This document shows positions 57,419 through 64,000 of a stretch of DNA of 64,000 nucleotides, piece by piece; position 1 is the first letter of the stretch, and every line of letters begins with the position of its first letter. The stretch comes from Bacillota bacterium (GTDB lineage Bacteria; Bacillota; Clostridia; Oscillospirales; Oscillospiraceae): NCBI GenBank assembly GCA_021768085.1, contig JAETOJ010000001.1, positions 62,001 to 126,000 on the forward strand, written 5' to 3'. The translations under genes and the position numbers were made by a program. Under the pieces are notes generated by a model, which worked only from the letters and a program-made list of their open reading frames with translations, was not told where the DNA came from and did not search any database.

Positions 57419-57446
57419 AAAAAGCGCCGCATCCGCGGCGCTTTTT
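57419..57446 (-). terminator. Terminator after the HPr gene
   Basis: A perfect 12-bp stem (57419-57430 with 57435-57446), loop ATCC, has A5 and T5 ends. On the minus strand it follows the HPr stop and isolates uvrC. Confidence 0.88.
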
Positions 57447-57462
57447 GTTACTCAGCAGTGAG

Positions 57463-57726
57463 TCACTCGGAAAACTCGGAGTTAATCAGTTCCACCAGGG
57501 CATTGATGGCGGCCTCCTCATCTGGGCCGTCGGCAATGAGGTTGATGGCCGTGCCCTTCACGATGCCCAAGGACAGCACCCCCAGCAGGCTCTTGGCGTT
57601 CACGCGGCGGTCTTCCTTCTCCACCCAGATGGAGCTTTTGAACTCGTTGGCTTTCTGAATAAAAAACGTGGCCGGACGGGCGTGCAGGCCGACCTGGTTG
57701 TTTACCGTAGTCTCTTTCATGAACAT
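57463..57726 (-). CDS. ptsH: HPr-family phosphocarrier protein
   Basis: An 87-residue PTS carrier. The phosphorylated histidine is H15 in V-G-L-H-A-R-P-A and the HPr-kinase serine is S46 in N-A-K-S-L-L-G-V. Both regulatory sites are intact, so it can act in sugar uptake and in CcpA-type repression. Start ATG 57726 has GGAGGGG 7 bases upstream. It has its own promoter and terminator, with no ptsI adjacent, which is usual in Clostridia. Confidence 0.94.
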   Translation of the reverse strand: MFMKETTVNNQVGLHARPATFFIQKANEFKSSIWVEKEDRRVNAKSLLGVLSLGIVKGTAINLIADGPDEEAAINALVELINSEFSE

Positions 57727-57800
57727 GAGCGTTCCCCTCCATCATAAAAGTTTCGGCTCTGGACAGCTCCTGCCCCCGCCCCGAATCTTTGTACGCTGAT

Positions 57801-57830
57801 AGGATACCAAATTTAGCCCCCAAACGTCAA
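57801..57830 (-). promoter_or_regulatory. Promoter of the HPr gene
   Basis: On the minus strand TTGACG (57825-57830), 18-bp spacer, TATCCT (57801-57806), with a leader of about 65 nt. Confidence 0.6.
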
Positions 57831-57884
57831 GAGCATTTTCACCAAATTCTCGCAGACTCTTTCGGTAAAACCGCCTACAATTTA

Positions 57885-60269
57885 CTATTTCAGCGTGGCT
57901 ACCGTCACCCCATCCTCGCCCTCTCCGTACACGCCTGGCCGGTACTCCTTTACGTAACGGCTCTTTTTCAAATGCTCCCGCACCGCCTTGCGCAGCGCCC
58001 CGGTGCCCTTGCCGTGGATGATGGTCACCGTCTCCAGCTTGCCCATGAGGGCGTTGTCCAGAAACAGATCCACTGCGCCGATGGCCTCGTCCACCATCAT
58101 GCCCCGCAGATCCAACTCCGCCTTGGCGGCGGAGGCCCGGAAGGGTCGGCTCACCGAGGCGGCCCGGGCCTTGTCCCTGGCACTCTGCTTTTTCCGGGCG
58201 GTGATGTCCTCCAGCACCCGCACCTCCTCCTGCTTGGCCTTCAGCTTCAAAATGCCCGCCTGGAGCTGGAGGGTGCCGTCCTTGTTCACCCCGACGACCT
58301 CCGCCTGGGTGCCCATTTTGATCAGCTCCACCGTGTCGCCCAGCACCGCGTCCCGAGTGGGGGGCGGGGGCGGCAGCTCCTCTTTTTGTCCGCCCAGGGC
58401 GGCGTCCGCCTCGTTCAGCTTCCGGCGCAGCTCAGCCCGCTCCTCGTTGTCGTCGATCCACTCCCGGCTCTGCTCCTGGCGGCGGCGCATCTCATTGAGC
58501 TCCTTGAAGGTCTGATCCGCCGCGTCCCGGGCCTGCTCGATGATGGCCCGGGCCTCCGCCTGGGCCTTCTCAGTGGCCTTCCGCCGCTCCTCCTCGATCC
58601 GCTGGCGGTACTGTTCCGCCTGTGAGCGGGCCTCCTCCATCTCCCGGCGCAGCTGGGCGGCCTGCTCCTTCTCCTTCTCCATGGCCTGGCGCTGGATATC
58701 CAACTGGCTGAGCACGTCCTCAAAACGCACATTTTCCGCGTCGATGCGGTCGGCGGCCTTCTGGATGATATAGTCGGGCAGACCCAGCCGGCGTGAGATG
58801 GCGAAGGCGTTGGATTTGCCCGGTATGCCGATGAGCACCCGGTAGGTGGGGGCCAAGGTCTCCACGTCGAACTCACAGGAGGCGTTTTCCACCCCCCTGG
58901 TGGTCATGGCGTACACCTTCAGCTCGGCGTAATGGGTGGTGGCGGCCACATGGGCCCCCATGGCCCGGGCGGACTCGATGATGGCGGCGGCCAAGGCCGC
59001 GCCCTCCACCGGGTCGGTACCCGCCCCCAGCTCGTCGAACAGGATCAGCGTTCCGTCGTCCGCCTGCTCCAGGATGGCCACGATGTTGGTCATGTGGGAG
59101 GAGAAGGTGGACAGGGACTGGTCGATGGACTGCTCGTCCCCGATGTCCGCCAGCACGGCGGAGCACACCTTCACCATGGAACCGTCCGCCGCCGGGATGT
59201 GCAGCCCGCACTGGGCCATCAGGGTGAGCAGGCCCAGGGTTTTCAGCGTCACTGTCTTGCCGCCGGTGTTGGGGCCGGTGATCACCAAGGTGTCGAACCC
59301 CCCGCCCAGCTTCAAATCGTTGCGGACGGCGGTCTTGGGATCCAGCAGGGGGTGGCGGGCCCGGCGCAGCTCGATGTGATCCCCCAGGGCGGGCTCCATG
59401 GCCCCCATGGCGGAGGACAGCTTGGCCCGGGCAAAGATACAGTCCAGGGACACCAGGGTCTGATAGTCGTCCTCGATGTCGGTCTTGAAGCCGGCGCAGT
59501 CGGCAGACAGCTCCGCTAAAATGCGCTCGATCTCCTTCTGCTCCTTGACCTGGAGCTCCCGCAGCTCGTTGTTGGCGTTCACCACCCCCATGGGCTCGAT
59601 GAAGAACGTCCCTCCCGAGCCGGACACGTCGTGGACAAGGCCGGGGATCTCGTTCTTGTGCTCGCTCTTGACGGGCACCACGTACCGCCCGCCCCGCATG
59701 GTGATGATGGCGTCCTGCAAATATTTGGACTGGTTGGAGGAGATGAGCCGGTTCAGCACATCCCGCACCTTGCCCGCCGCCGCCCGGATGTGCCGCCGGA
59801 TGTCGGCCAGCTCCGGGGAGGCGGCGTCGGCGATCTCCTCCTCGCTGAGGATGGAGCCGGTGATCTTGTCCTCCAAAAAGCGGTTGGCGGTGAGGCTCTC
59901 GAAGTAGCCGTCCAAGACGGTTTTGACCTCCCCGTTCCCGGAGCCGTACTCCCGGACGTTTCGGGCACAGCGCAGTACCTGGGCGATGTCCAGCAGCTCC
60001 CGGGTATTCAGCGTGCCCCCCCGATCCGCCCGCTGGAGGGCCGCCGCCACCGGGCGGATGCCCGACAGGGACGGGGTGCCGTGCTTCACCAGCAGGTCAA
60101 AGGCGGCGGAGGTCTGCTTTTGCAGGCGGTTCACGTCGTTTTGTACGGGGATGGGCCGCAGCGCCAGACAGCGCTCCTTGCCCTCCTCGGTCACCGCCTC
60201 ATTGGCCAGCAGGGCCAGCACCCGGGGCAGCTCCAGGGTTTCAATAGATTTTTCAAACAGCTGTGTCAT
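57885..60269 (-). CDS. mutS2: Endonuclease MutS2
   Basis: A 794-residue MutS paralogue without the mismatch-recognition domain. The core and clamp helices come first. The ATPase Walker A is G-P-N-T-G-G-K-T near 337, with D-E-L-G-A-G-T-D-P near 415. A long coiled coil (about 510-620) is followed by the C-terminal Smr nuclease domain (L-D-L-R-G and I-H-G-K-G-T-G-A-L-R). In B. subtilis MutS2 senses collided ribosomes. It is followed by the HPr gene and preceded by recO. Confidence 0.97.
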   Translation of the reverse strand: MTQLFEKSIETLELPRVLALLANEAVTEEGKERCLALRPIPVQNDVNRLQKQTSAAFDLLVKHGTPSLSGIRPVAAALQRADRGGTLNTRELLDIAQVLRCARNVREYGSGNGEVKTVLDGYFESLTANRFLEDKITGSILSEEEIADAASPELADIRRHIRAAAGKVRDVLNRLISSNQSKYLQDAIITMRGGRYVVPVKSEHKNEIPGLVHDVSGSGGTFFIEPMGVVNANNELRELQVKEQKEIERILAELSADCAGFKTDIEDDYQTLVSLDCIFARAKLSSAMGAMEPALGDHIELRRARHPLLDPKTAVRNDLKLGGGFDTLVITGPNTGGKTVTLKTLGLLTLMAQCGLHIPAADGSMVKVCSAVLADIGDEQSIDQSLSTFSSHMTNIVAILEQADDGTLILFDELGAGTDPVEGAALAAAIIESARAMGAHVAATTHYAELKVYAMTTRGVENASCEFDVETLAPTYRVLIGIPGKSNAFAISRRLGLPDYIIQKAADRIDAENVRFEDVLSQLDIQRQAMEKEKEQAAQLRREMEEARSQAEQYRQRIEEERRKATEKAQAEARAIIEQARDAADQTFKELNEMRRRQEQSREWIDDNEERAELRRKLNEADAALGGQKEELPPPPPTRDAVLGDTVELIKMGTQAEVVGVNKDGTLQLQAGILKLKAKQEEVRVLEDITARKKQSARDKARAASVSRPFRASAAKAELDLRGMMVDEAIGAVDLFLDNALMGKLETVTIIHGKGTGALRKAVREHLKKSRYVKEYRPGVYGEGEDGVTVATLK

Positions 60270-60302
60270 AGTCTTGTTCCTCTAATGTAGGTTCGGGGCC
60301 CG

Positions 60303-61073
60303 TCAGGACGGCGCCCCCATAGGTTTATACGTGATGGATTTGTAGAAGTCCAACGTCCGGAAGCCCCGCTCCAGCCGGGTCATGAGATAGGCCTCCGAGG
60401 CGTCCCCTAAGCGCTTCATGCCCTCCCCATCCAGCCGGAAGGACAGCAGCCGCTTCCGGGGGCCCCACACCACGTGCCGCAGGGCGGCCAGCGCCGAGTC
60501 GGTGAGCGGCATGGACACCCCCTCCCCCAACCTGTCCCGGCAGGCGGCGCAGTGAACGGTGCCCTCCCCCAGGTGGATGTGGGGCTCCACCGGCTTCTCC
60601 CGGAAGCACACCCCGCACCGCTCCAGCTGGGGCTCATACCCCGCCAGCGCCATGGCCCGCCACTCGAAGGCGGTCTTGACCTGGGCCGGGGGCGTCGGCA
60701 GCTTATCCAGGGCGTGAAGGCAGTTCAGCGTCACCGACAGCAGGCCGGGATCGGGCTGGCCCTCCTCCGCCAGCGCCTCGGTGACCTCCGCCAGGTAGCT
60801 GGCCAGGGACAGCTTTTCCAGATCCGTCCGAACCCCCTCGAACAGCCGCTCCGACGCCGTCTCCTTCACCGACCACATCTCCCGGAACTCATACAGGGTG
60901 AACTCCCCCCAGGCCAGCAGCTGGCAGGCGGCGGCAATGGGGCTGTCCTTCTTCCGGCACCCCCGGGCGGACACGGTGAGTTTGCCCTCCTGTTCCGTCA
61001 GCAGGGTGAGGATTTTATCCGATTCCTTGTAGTTCACCTCGCGCAGCACGAGGGCGTTGGTAGTCAAGTGCAT
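60303..61073 (-). CDS. recO: DNA repair protein RecO
   Basis: A 256-residue mediator that helps RecA load on SSB-coated DNA. The N-terminal OB fold contains V-L-R-E-V-N-Y-K-E-S-D-K-I-L-T-L-L-T. A C-terminal zinc site has C-G-V-C and C-A-A-C near 150-180. Start ATG 61073 follows AGGAG. It lies downstream of the small yqzL gene, as in Bacillus. Confidence 0.95.
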   Translation of the reverse strand: MHLTTNALVLREVNYKESDKILTLLTEQEGKLTVSARGCRKKDSPIAAACQLLAWGEFTLYEFREMWSVKETASERLFEGVRTDLEKLSLASYLAEVTEALAEEGQPDPGLLSVTLNCLHALDKLPTPPAQVKTAFEWRAMALAGYEPQLERCGVCFREKPVEPHIHLGEGTVHCAACRDRLGEGVSMPLTDSALAALRHVVWGPRKRLLSFRLDGEGMKRLGDASEAYLMTRLERGFRTLDFYKSITYKPMGAPS

Positions 61074-61115
61074 AACAACGCTCCTATGTACGCCCCGGTG
61101 CGGGGCATGTTCAAG

Positions 61116-61295
61116 TCAATACATCCACTCCAGGCCGCCGGGGGCGATGCTCTGCCGGCTGGGGGGAAAGGCCAGCGGGCCTGTTCCTCCTGTGGGCTCC
61201 GGCCGGTCGGGGGCGGGCTTCTCCCCGTTCCGGCTCATCAGCCAGGCCTCCGGCATCCCGGTCGTCCAAAACAGATTCCAAAGCTCCGTATTCAT
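61116..61295 (-). CDS. yqzL: YqzL family small protein
   Basis: A 59-residue protein starting at ATG 61295 with an AGGAGG site seven bases upstream. Its N-terminus, L-W-N-L-F-W-T-T-G-M-P-E-A-W-L-M, matches the YqzL pattern (W-x-L-F-x-x-T-G-x-x-x-x-Y-L). YqzL genes sit immediately upstream of recO in Firmicutes, as this one does. The C-terminal half is Pro/Gly-rich. Function unknown. Confidence 0.78.
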   Translation of the reverse strand: MNTELWNLFWTTGMPEAWLMSRNGEKPAPDRPEPTGGTGPLAFPPSRQSIAPGGLEWMY

Positions 61296-61310
61296 TGCCG
61301 TCCCTCCTGT

Positions 61311-61403
61311 CTGTCCACGTTGATGGCATGGATGGAGGAAGTGCCTCTCTCACCGCCAGAGGCGGGAGAGAGGCTCATCTGTCCACGCTGATAGCATGGA
61401 CGG
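61311..61403. repeat. Direct repeat pair flanking a hairpin
   Basis: The 25-mers at 61311-61335 and 61379-61403 are identical at 22 positions. Between them GCCTCTCTC (61343-61351) pairs with GAGAGAGGC (61366-61374). It fills the gap between yqzL and the DUF3267 gene. Confidence 0.6.
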
Positions 61404-61444
61404 GAGCGCGGCGTTTATGACAGGGAAATTTTGCGTGCGTTTGA

Positions 61445-62089
61445 TCAAGCCCCAGTGGGCCGCTCAAAGGCCACAAGGCCCAGTTCATAAGGGTGATCGC
61501 AGTACACCGCCTCGCCTTGGGGCCGATAGGCCAGCAGCTTCAGGATGATGCAGAAGTCCCCGCCACCGCCCAGAATCATCAGCATGGACAAGTACAGCAG
61601 CAGGCTCACCCCCGTGTAGACGGCCACGATCCCCAGCCCAAAGCCCAGTATTAGGGTGGGCATGGCGGAACCCAGCAGGTACTGCCCCTTTTTCATGGGC
61701 TCGGCGCAGGTGCAGTAGGGGGACAGCACCGCCCAGACGATACCGAACTCGATAGAGCGAAAGCCGCTGGGGGCGTACAGTCCCCACACCAGCCCGTGGA
61801 TCCCCTCGTGGGCCACCAGCAAGGCAATCAACAATACCAGCAGTAACAGCATATCCGTCAGGGACGGCTCGTTCAGGCTTCCATTCACCATCAGATACCA
61901 GATGGCAACCGCCAGCGCAAAGGGGAACATCACCAACATGGCCAGAATGTTGGCCTTTACCACGCCGATGGTCAGGTTGTGGGCCGTCCAGCCCTGCCCC
62001 TCCATGTCCGCCACCAGCGCCTCGAAGCGGGCCTTGCGGCGCAGCTCGGCCTTGGTGAGCTTGCGCTCTTTTTTCTCTTTCTGTTTCAT
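61445..62089 (-). CDS. DUF3267 membrane metalloprotease-like protein
   Basis: A 214-residue membrane protein. It has a highly basic N-terminus (residues 1-25) and about four helices. The zinc-protease motif A-H-E-G-I-H-G-L is in the third (near 93-100). This HExxH plus the surrounding topology is the hallmark of DUF3267. A proteolytic role in the membrane is likely but unproven. It follows the small XRE gene by 41 bases on the same strand, so the two probably form one operon under the palindromes at 62374-62460. Confidence 0.85.
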   Translation of the reverse strand: MKQKEKKERKLTKAELRRKARFEALVADMEGQGWTAHNLTIGVVKANILAMLVMFPFALAVAIWYLMVNGSLNEPSLTDMLLLLVLLIALLVAHEGIHGLVWGLYAPSGFRSIEFGIVWAVLSPYCTCAEPMKKGQYLLGSAMPTLILGFGLGIVAVYTGVSLLLYLSMLMILGGGGDFCIILKLLAYRPQGEAVYCDHPYELGLVAFERPTGA

Positions 62090-62130
62090 ACTCCGTCCTC
62101 CCCGGCTTCCGTTTCATTCCAATGGGGCTG

Positions 62131-62376
62131 CTACTCCTCCCCTTCCGCGGGATCCGGTACCCATTCCATAATGTCGCCGGGCTGGCACTCCAGCAGGCGG
62201 CAAATGGCGTCAAGCGGTATCGGCCCGATGGGCTTTCCCTGCCGTATATATTGCAATGCCGACTCATTCAAAAGTTTTTCCTGTCTGAGCCTCGTCGTAG
62301 TATATCCATGATTTCTCAATTCAGAAAGCACGTCCATCCTGTATTTCAGCAAACAAACCCGCCCCTTCATATACAT
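62131..62376 (-). CDS. Small Cro/CI-type regulator
   Basis: An 81-residue DNA-binding protein of the HTH_26 type: Y-R-M-D-V-L-S-E-L-R-N-H-G-Y-T-T-T-R-L-R is the first part and P-L-D-A-I-C-R-L-L-E-C-Q-P-G-D the last helix. The start is uncertain: ATG 62376 lacks a clear ribosome site, and a start nearer K-Y-R-M (GGGGCGGG upstream) is possible. It lies between era and the DUF3267 gene, and the gap before it holds three palindromic copies of one half-site. Confidence 0.85.
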   Translation of the reverse strand: MYMKGRVCLLKYRMDVLSELRNHGYTTTRLRQEKLLNESALQYIRQGKPIGPIPLDAICRLLECQPGDIMEWVPDPAEGEE

Positions 62377-62460
62377 GATAATTCATGCGAAAGTGCACAA
62401 TTTCCCGCACGATATTTCATGTATTTTGCCTCTTGTTTTTACATGATATATCATGTAAAA
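62374..62460. promoter_or_regulatory. Operator array: 24-bp perfect palindrome and two related sites
   Basis: TTTTACATGATA/TATCATGTAAAA (62437-62460) is a perfect 24-bp palindrome. CATGA-TAAT-TCATG (62374-62387) overlaps the start of the XRE gene, and a TTCATGTA half-site is at 62416-62423. All share the core TCATG/CATGA. Binding by the adjacent regulator is inferred. Confidence 0.7.
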
Positions 62461-62479
62461 TATCATTATCCGCCCCGCC

Positions 62480-63373
62480 TCAGTCCTCCGTATAGCCGAA
62501 GTTCTGGATGGCCGCCGGGTTGTCCCGCCAGTTCTCCTTCACCTTCACCCACGTCTCCAGATACACCTTGGCCCCCATGAAGGCCTCCATGTCCTGCCGG
62601 GCCTGGGTGCTGATCTGTTTCAGCATGGCCCCGCCCTTGCCGATGATGATCCCCTTGTGGGACGCCTTCTCACAGTAGATGGTCACGTGGCAGTCGATGA
62701 TGTCGTTGTCTCGCTGGGAAAATTTCGTCACCTCCACCGCCGTGCCGTGGGGGATCTCCTTGTCCAACTCCCGCAGCAGCTTCTCCCGGACGATCTCCGC
62801 CATGATCTGCCGCTCCGGCTGATCCGTCACCGCCCCGTCGGGGAACAGCTGGGGCCCCTCGGGCAGCCAGCCGCCCAGCACCTCCAGCAGCTCGTCCACA
62901 CCCTCCCCGGTCTTGGCGGAAATGGGCACCACCGCGTCCCAATCGTGGGCCGCTCCGTAGACCGCCATCACCGCCAGCAGCTTCTCCTTCTCCACCGTGT
63001 CGATCTTGTTGATCACCAGCGCGGCGGGGGCCCCCAGGGCCTTGATGCGGTCGATGAGCTCCTGCTCCGGGGGGCCGATGTGATCCACCGGCTCCACCAG
63101 CAGCATCACCCCGTCCACATCCGCCACGGATTGGCGCACTACTTTCACCATGTAGTCGCCCAGCCGGGTGCGGGCCTTGTGGAGCCCCGGCGTGTCCACA
63201 AACACGAACTGGCTGTCCCCCCGGTTGAGGACGGCACAGATCCGGTTCCGCGTGGTCTGGGGCTTGGGGGAGACGATGGCGATCTTCTCCCCCGCCAGGG
63301 TGTTGGTCAGGGTGGACTTGCCCACGTTGGGCCGTCCGCAGATGGTGATGATGCCGCTTTTCTTAATGTCCAT
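62480..63373 (-). CDS. era: GTPase Era
   Basis: A 297-residue GTPase for 16S rRNA maturation and 30S assembly. G1 is G-R-P-N-V-G-K-S-T (13-21), G3 D-T-P-G and G4 N-K-I-D. The C-terminal KH domain has H-K-G-I-I-I-G-K-G-G-A-M-L-K near 230-243. It follows ybeY by 41 bases, the usual ybeY-era order. Confidence 0.97.
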   Translation of the reverse strand: MDIKKSGIITICGRPNVGKSTLTNTLAGEKIAIVSPKPQTTRNRICAVLNRGDSQFVFVDTPGLHKARTRLGDYMVKVVRQSVADVDGVMLLVEPVDHIGPPEQELIDRIKALGAPAALVINKIDTVEKEKLLAVMAVYGAAHDWDAVVPISAKTGEGVDELLEVLGGWLPEGPQLFPDGAVTDQPERQIMAEIVREKLLRELDKEIPHGTAVEVTKFSQRDNDIIDCHVTIYCEKASHKGIIIGKGGAMLKQISTQARQDMEAFMGAKVYLETWVKVKENWRDNPAAIQNFGYTED

Positions 63374-63414
63374 AGGTGATCCTCAACTTTCTTGAGCATT
63401 TTTGTGTTCGTACT

Positions 63415-63906
63415 TTAGTCTCGCTCCAGACTCAGCTCCGCCATGACGGCCTCCTCCCGCGCCCGCATCTGAGCCTTCATAGGCCCCTCGTCCAGGTGGT
63501 CGTAGCCCAGCAGGTGGAGCACGGAGTGAACCGCTAAGTAGGCCAGCTCCCGCCTCGTGGAATGGCCGAACTCCTCCGCCTGGGCGGCGGCCCGCTCCAG
63601 GGAGATGCACATATCGCCCAGGGGCACCAGGCCGGTGGCGGGGTCGGCGTCCGCCCGGGACGGCTTGTCCCCCGGGGCCAGGTCGAACATGGGGAAGGAC
63701 AGCACATCGGTGGAGGCGTCCACCCCCCGCGTATCCAGGTTAATCTGATGAATGCCCGCGTCATCGGTGAGCAAAACGTCAATCTCGCAGGGAGCCTCCA
63801 CCCCTTCCGCGTCCAGGGCCGTGCAGATCGCCTCTTTCAGAAGGGGGCACAGGCCCTCGTCCACGCCGTCAACGTCGGCGGAGAATATGATGTTGTGGTT
63901 TGGCAT
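63415..63906 (-). CDS. ybeY: Endoribonuclease YbeY
   Basis: A 163-residue zinc-dependent RNase for 16S rRNA 3'-end maturation and ribosome quality control. The metal motif H-S-V-L-H-L-L-G-Y-D-H is near 130-140. Its ATG overlaps the stop of the XRE gene entering from the right (TAATG), exactly like the XRE-trmFO junction at 27473. Confidence 0.96.
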   Translation of the reverse strand: MPNHNIIFSADVDGVDEGLCPLLKEAICTALDAEGVEAPCEIDVLLTDDAGIHQINLDTRGVDASTDVLSFPMFDLAPGDKPSRADADPATGLVPLGDMCISLERAAAQAEEFGHSTRRELAYLAVHSVLHLLGYDHLDEGPMKAQMRAREEAVMAELSLERD

Positions 63907-64000
63907 TACCGGTTGACCTCCCGCTTGTCCGTGCGGCCCATGAGCCAGTCTACCGATACATCGTAAAAATCCGCGAGTTTGATAAGCGTATCATAGTGGG
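63906..64000 (-). CDS. C-terminal part of an XRE-family regulator, cut by the window edge
   Basis: The last 31 residues are visible, ending L-I-K-L-A-D-F-Y-D-V-S-V-D-W-L-M-G-R-T-D, which is the end of a Cro/CI-type helix-turn-helix domain. The stop overlaps the ybeY start by one base. The N-terminal half lies outside the window. Confidence 0.82.
   Translation of the reverse strand, partial: HYDTLIKLADFYDVSVDWLMGRTDKREVNR

Overview
The window is about 63% G+C, has no rRNA, tRNA, transposase or CRISPR array, and is almost entirely bacterial core genome. It points to a spore-forming Firmicute of the class Clostridia, most likely an Oscillospirales gut bacterium (a Flavonifractor/Lawsonibacter-like lineage). 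The evidence is the pair spoIIGA-sigE followed by sigG, the spore genes gerW and a dacF-like gene, the IspH-S1 fusion protein, a PASTA-type division transpeptidase and strong Shine-Dalgarno sites. The taxonomic placement is an inference from gene content and composition, not from a marker tree.

Layout. 1-3150 (+): end of a probable glyA, a LURP-one-like protein, rarA, a DUF951 protein and hisC. 3240-5871 (+): the spoIIGA-sigE operon and sigG, each behind a recognisable sporulation-type promoter. 5922-7931 (-): an orphan BMP-family nucleoside-type lipoprotein and deoC. 8134-11709 (+): a regulator with a glycine-rich pentapeptide-repeat tail, a second XRE regulator, and an ABC exporter translationally coupled to it. 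11745-27688 (-): a long set of minus-strand operons. These are DUF362 ferredoxin and GNAT; rpiR, flavoprotein, cmk, plsC and ispH-rpsA; scpA, scpB, DUF2953, gerW, dacF and rluB; and XRE, trmFO, plsX, acpP and rnc. They are interrupted once by a low-G+C orphan membrane gene.

27700-41340: a palindrome-controlled small gene, topA, dprA and an RNA methyltransferase, a candidate small gene or RNA, an aconitase-family hydratase, ribU under an FMN riboswitch, a SLOG-family protein, guaB, gluQ and a radical SAM protein. 41403-53363 (-): the division and cell-wall cluster in the order mraZ, rsmH, ftsL, penicillin-binding protein, a Mur-ligase remnant, mraY, ftsW, murG, murA, ftsQ, ftsZ. murC, murD, murE and murF are missing from it. 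53813-64000 (-): a coiled-coil protein, coaD, rsmD, uvrC, HPr, mutS2, recO, yqzL, a DUF3267 protease-like protein, a small regulator, era, ybeY and a truncated XRE gene at the window edge.

The most unusual items are: (1) a 176-residue protein in the dcw cluster that looks like a Mur ligase without its catalytic P-loop lysine and without its end domains; (2) an internal, near-consensus ribosome binding site inside the ispH-rpsA fusion that should let free ribosomal protein S1 be made; (3) the repeat-tailed regulator, second regulator and exporter module; (4) several long perfect palindromes sitting on the promoters of small XRE genes; (5) a two-copy dispersed hairpin repeat and other composite palindromic elements; and (6) a strong promoter driving a roughly 240-nt transcript of unknown nature upstream of an RNA methyltransferase gene.
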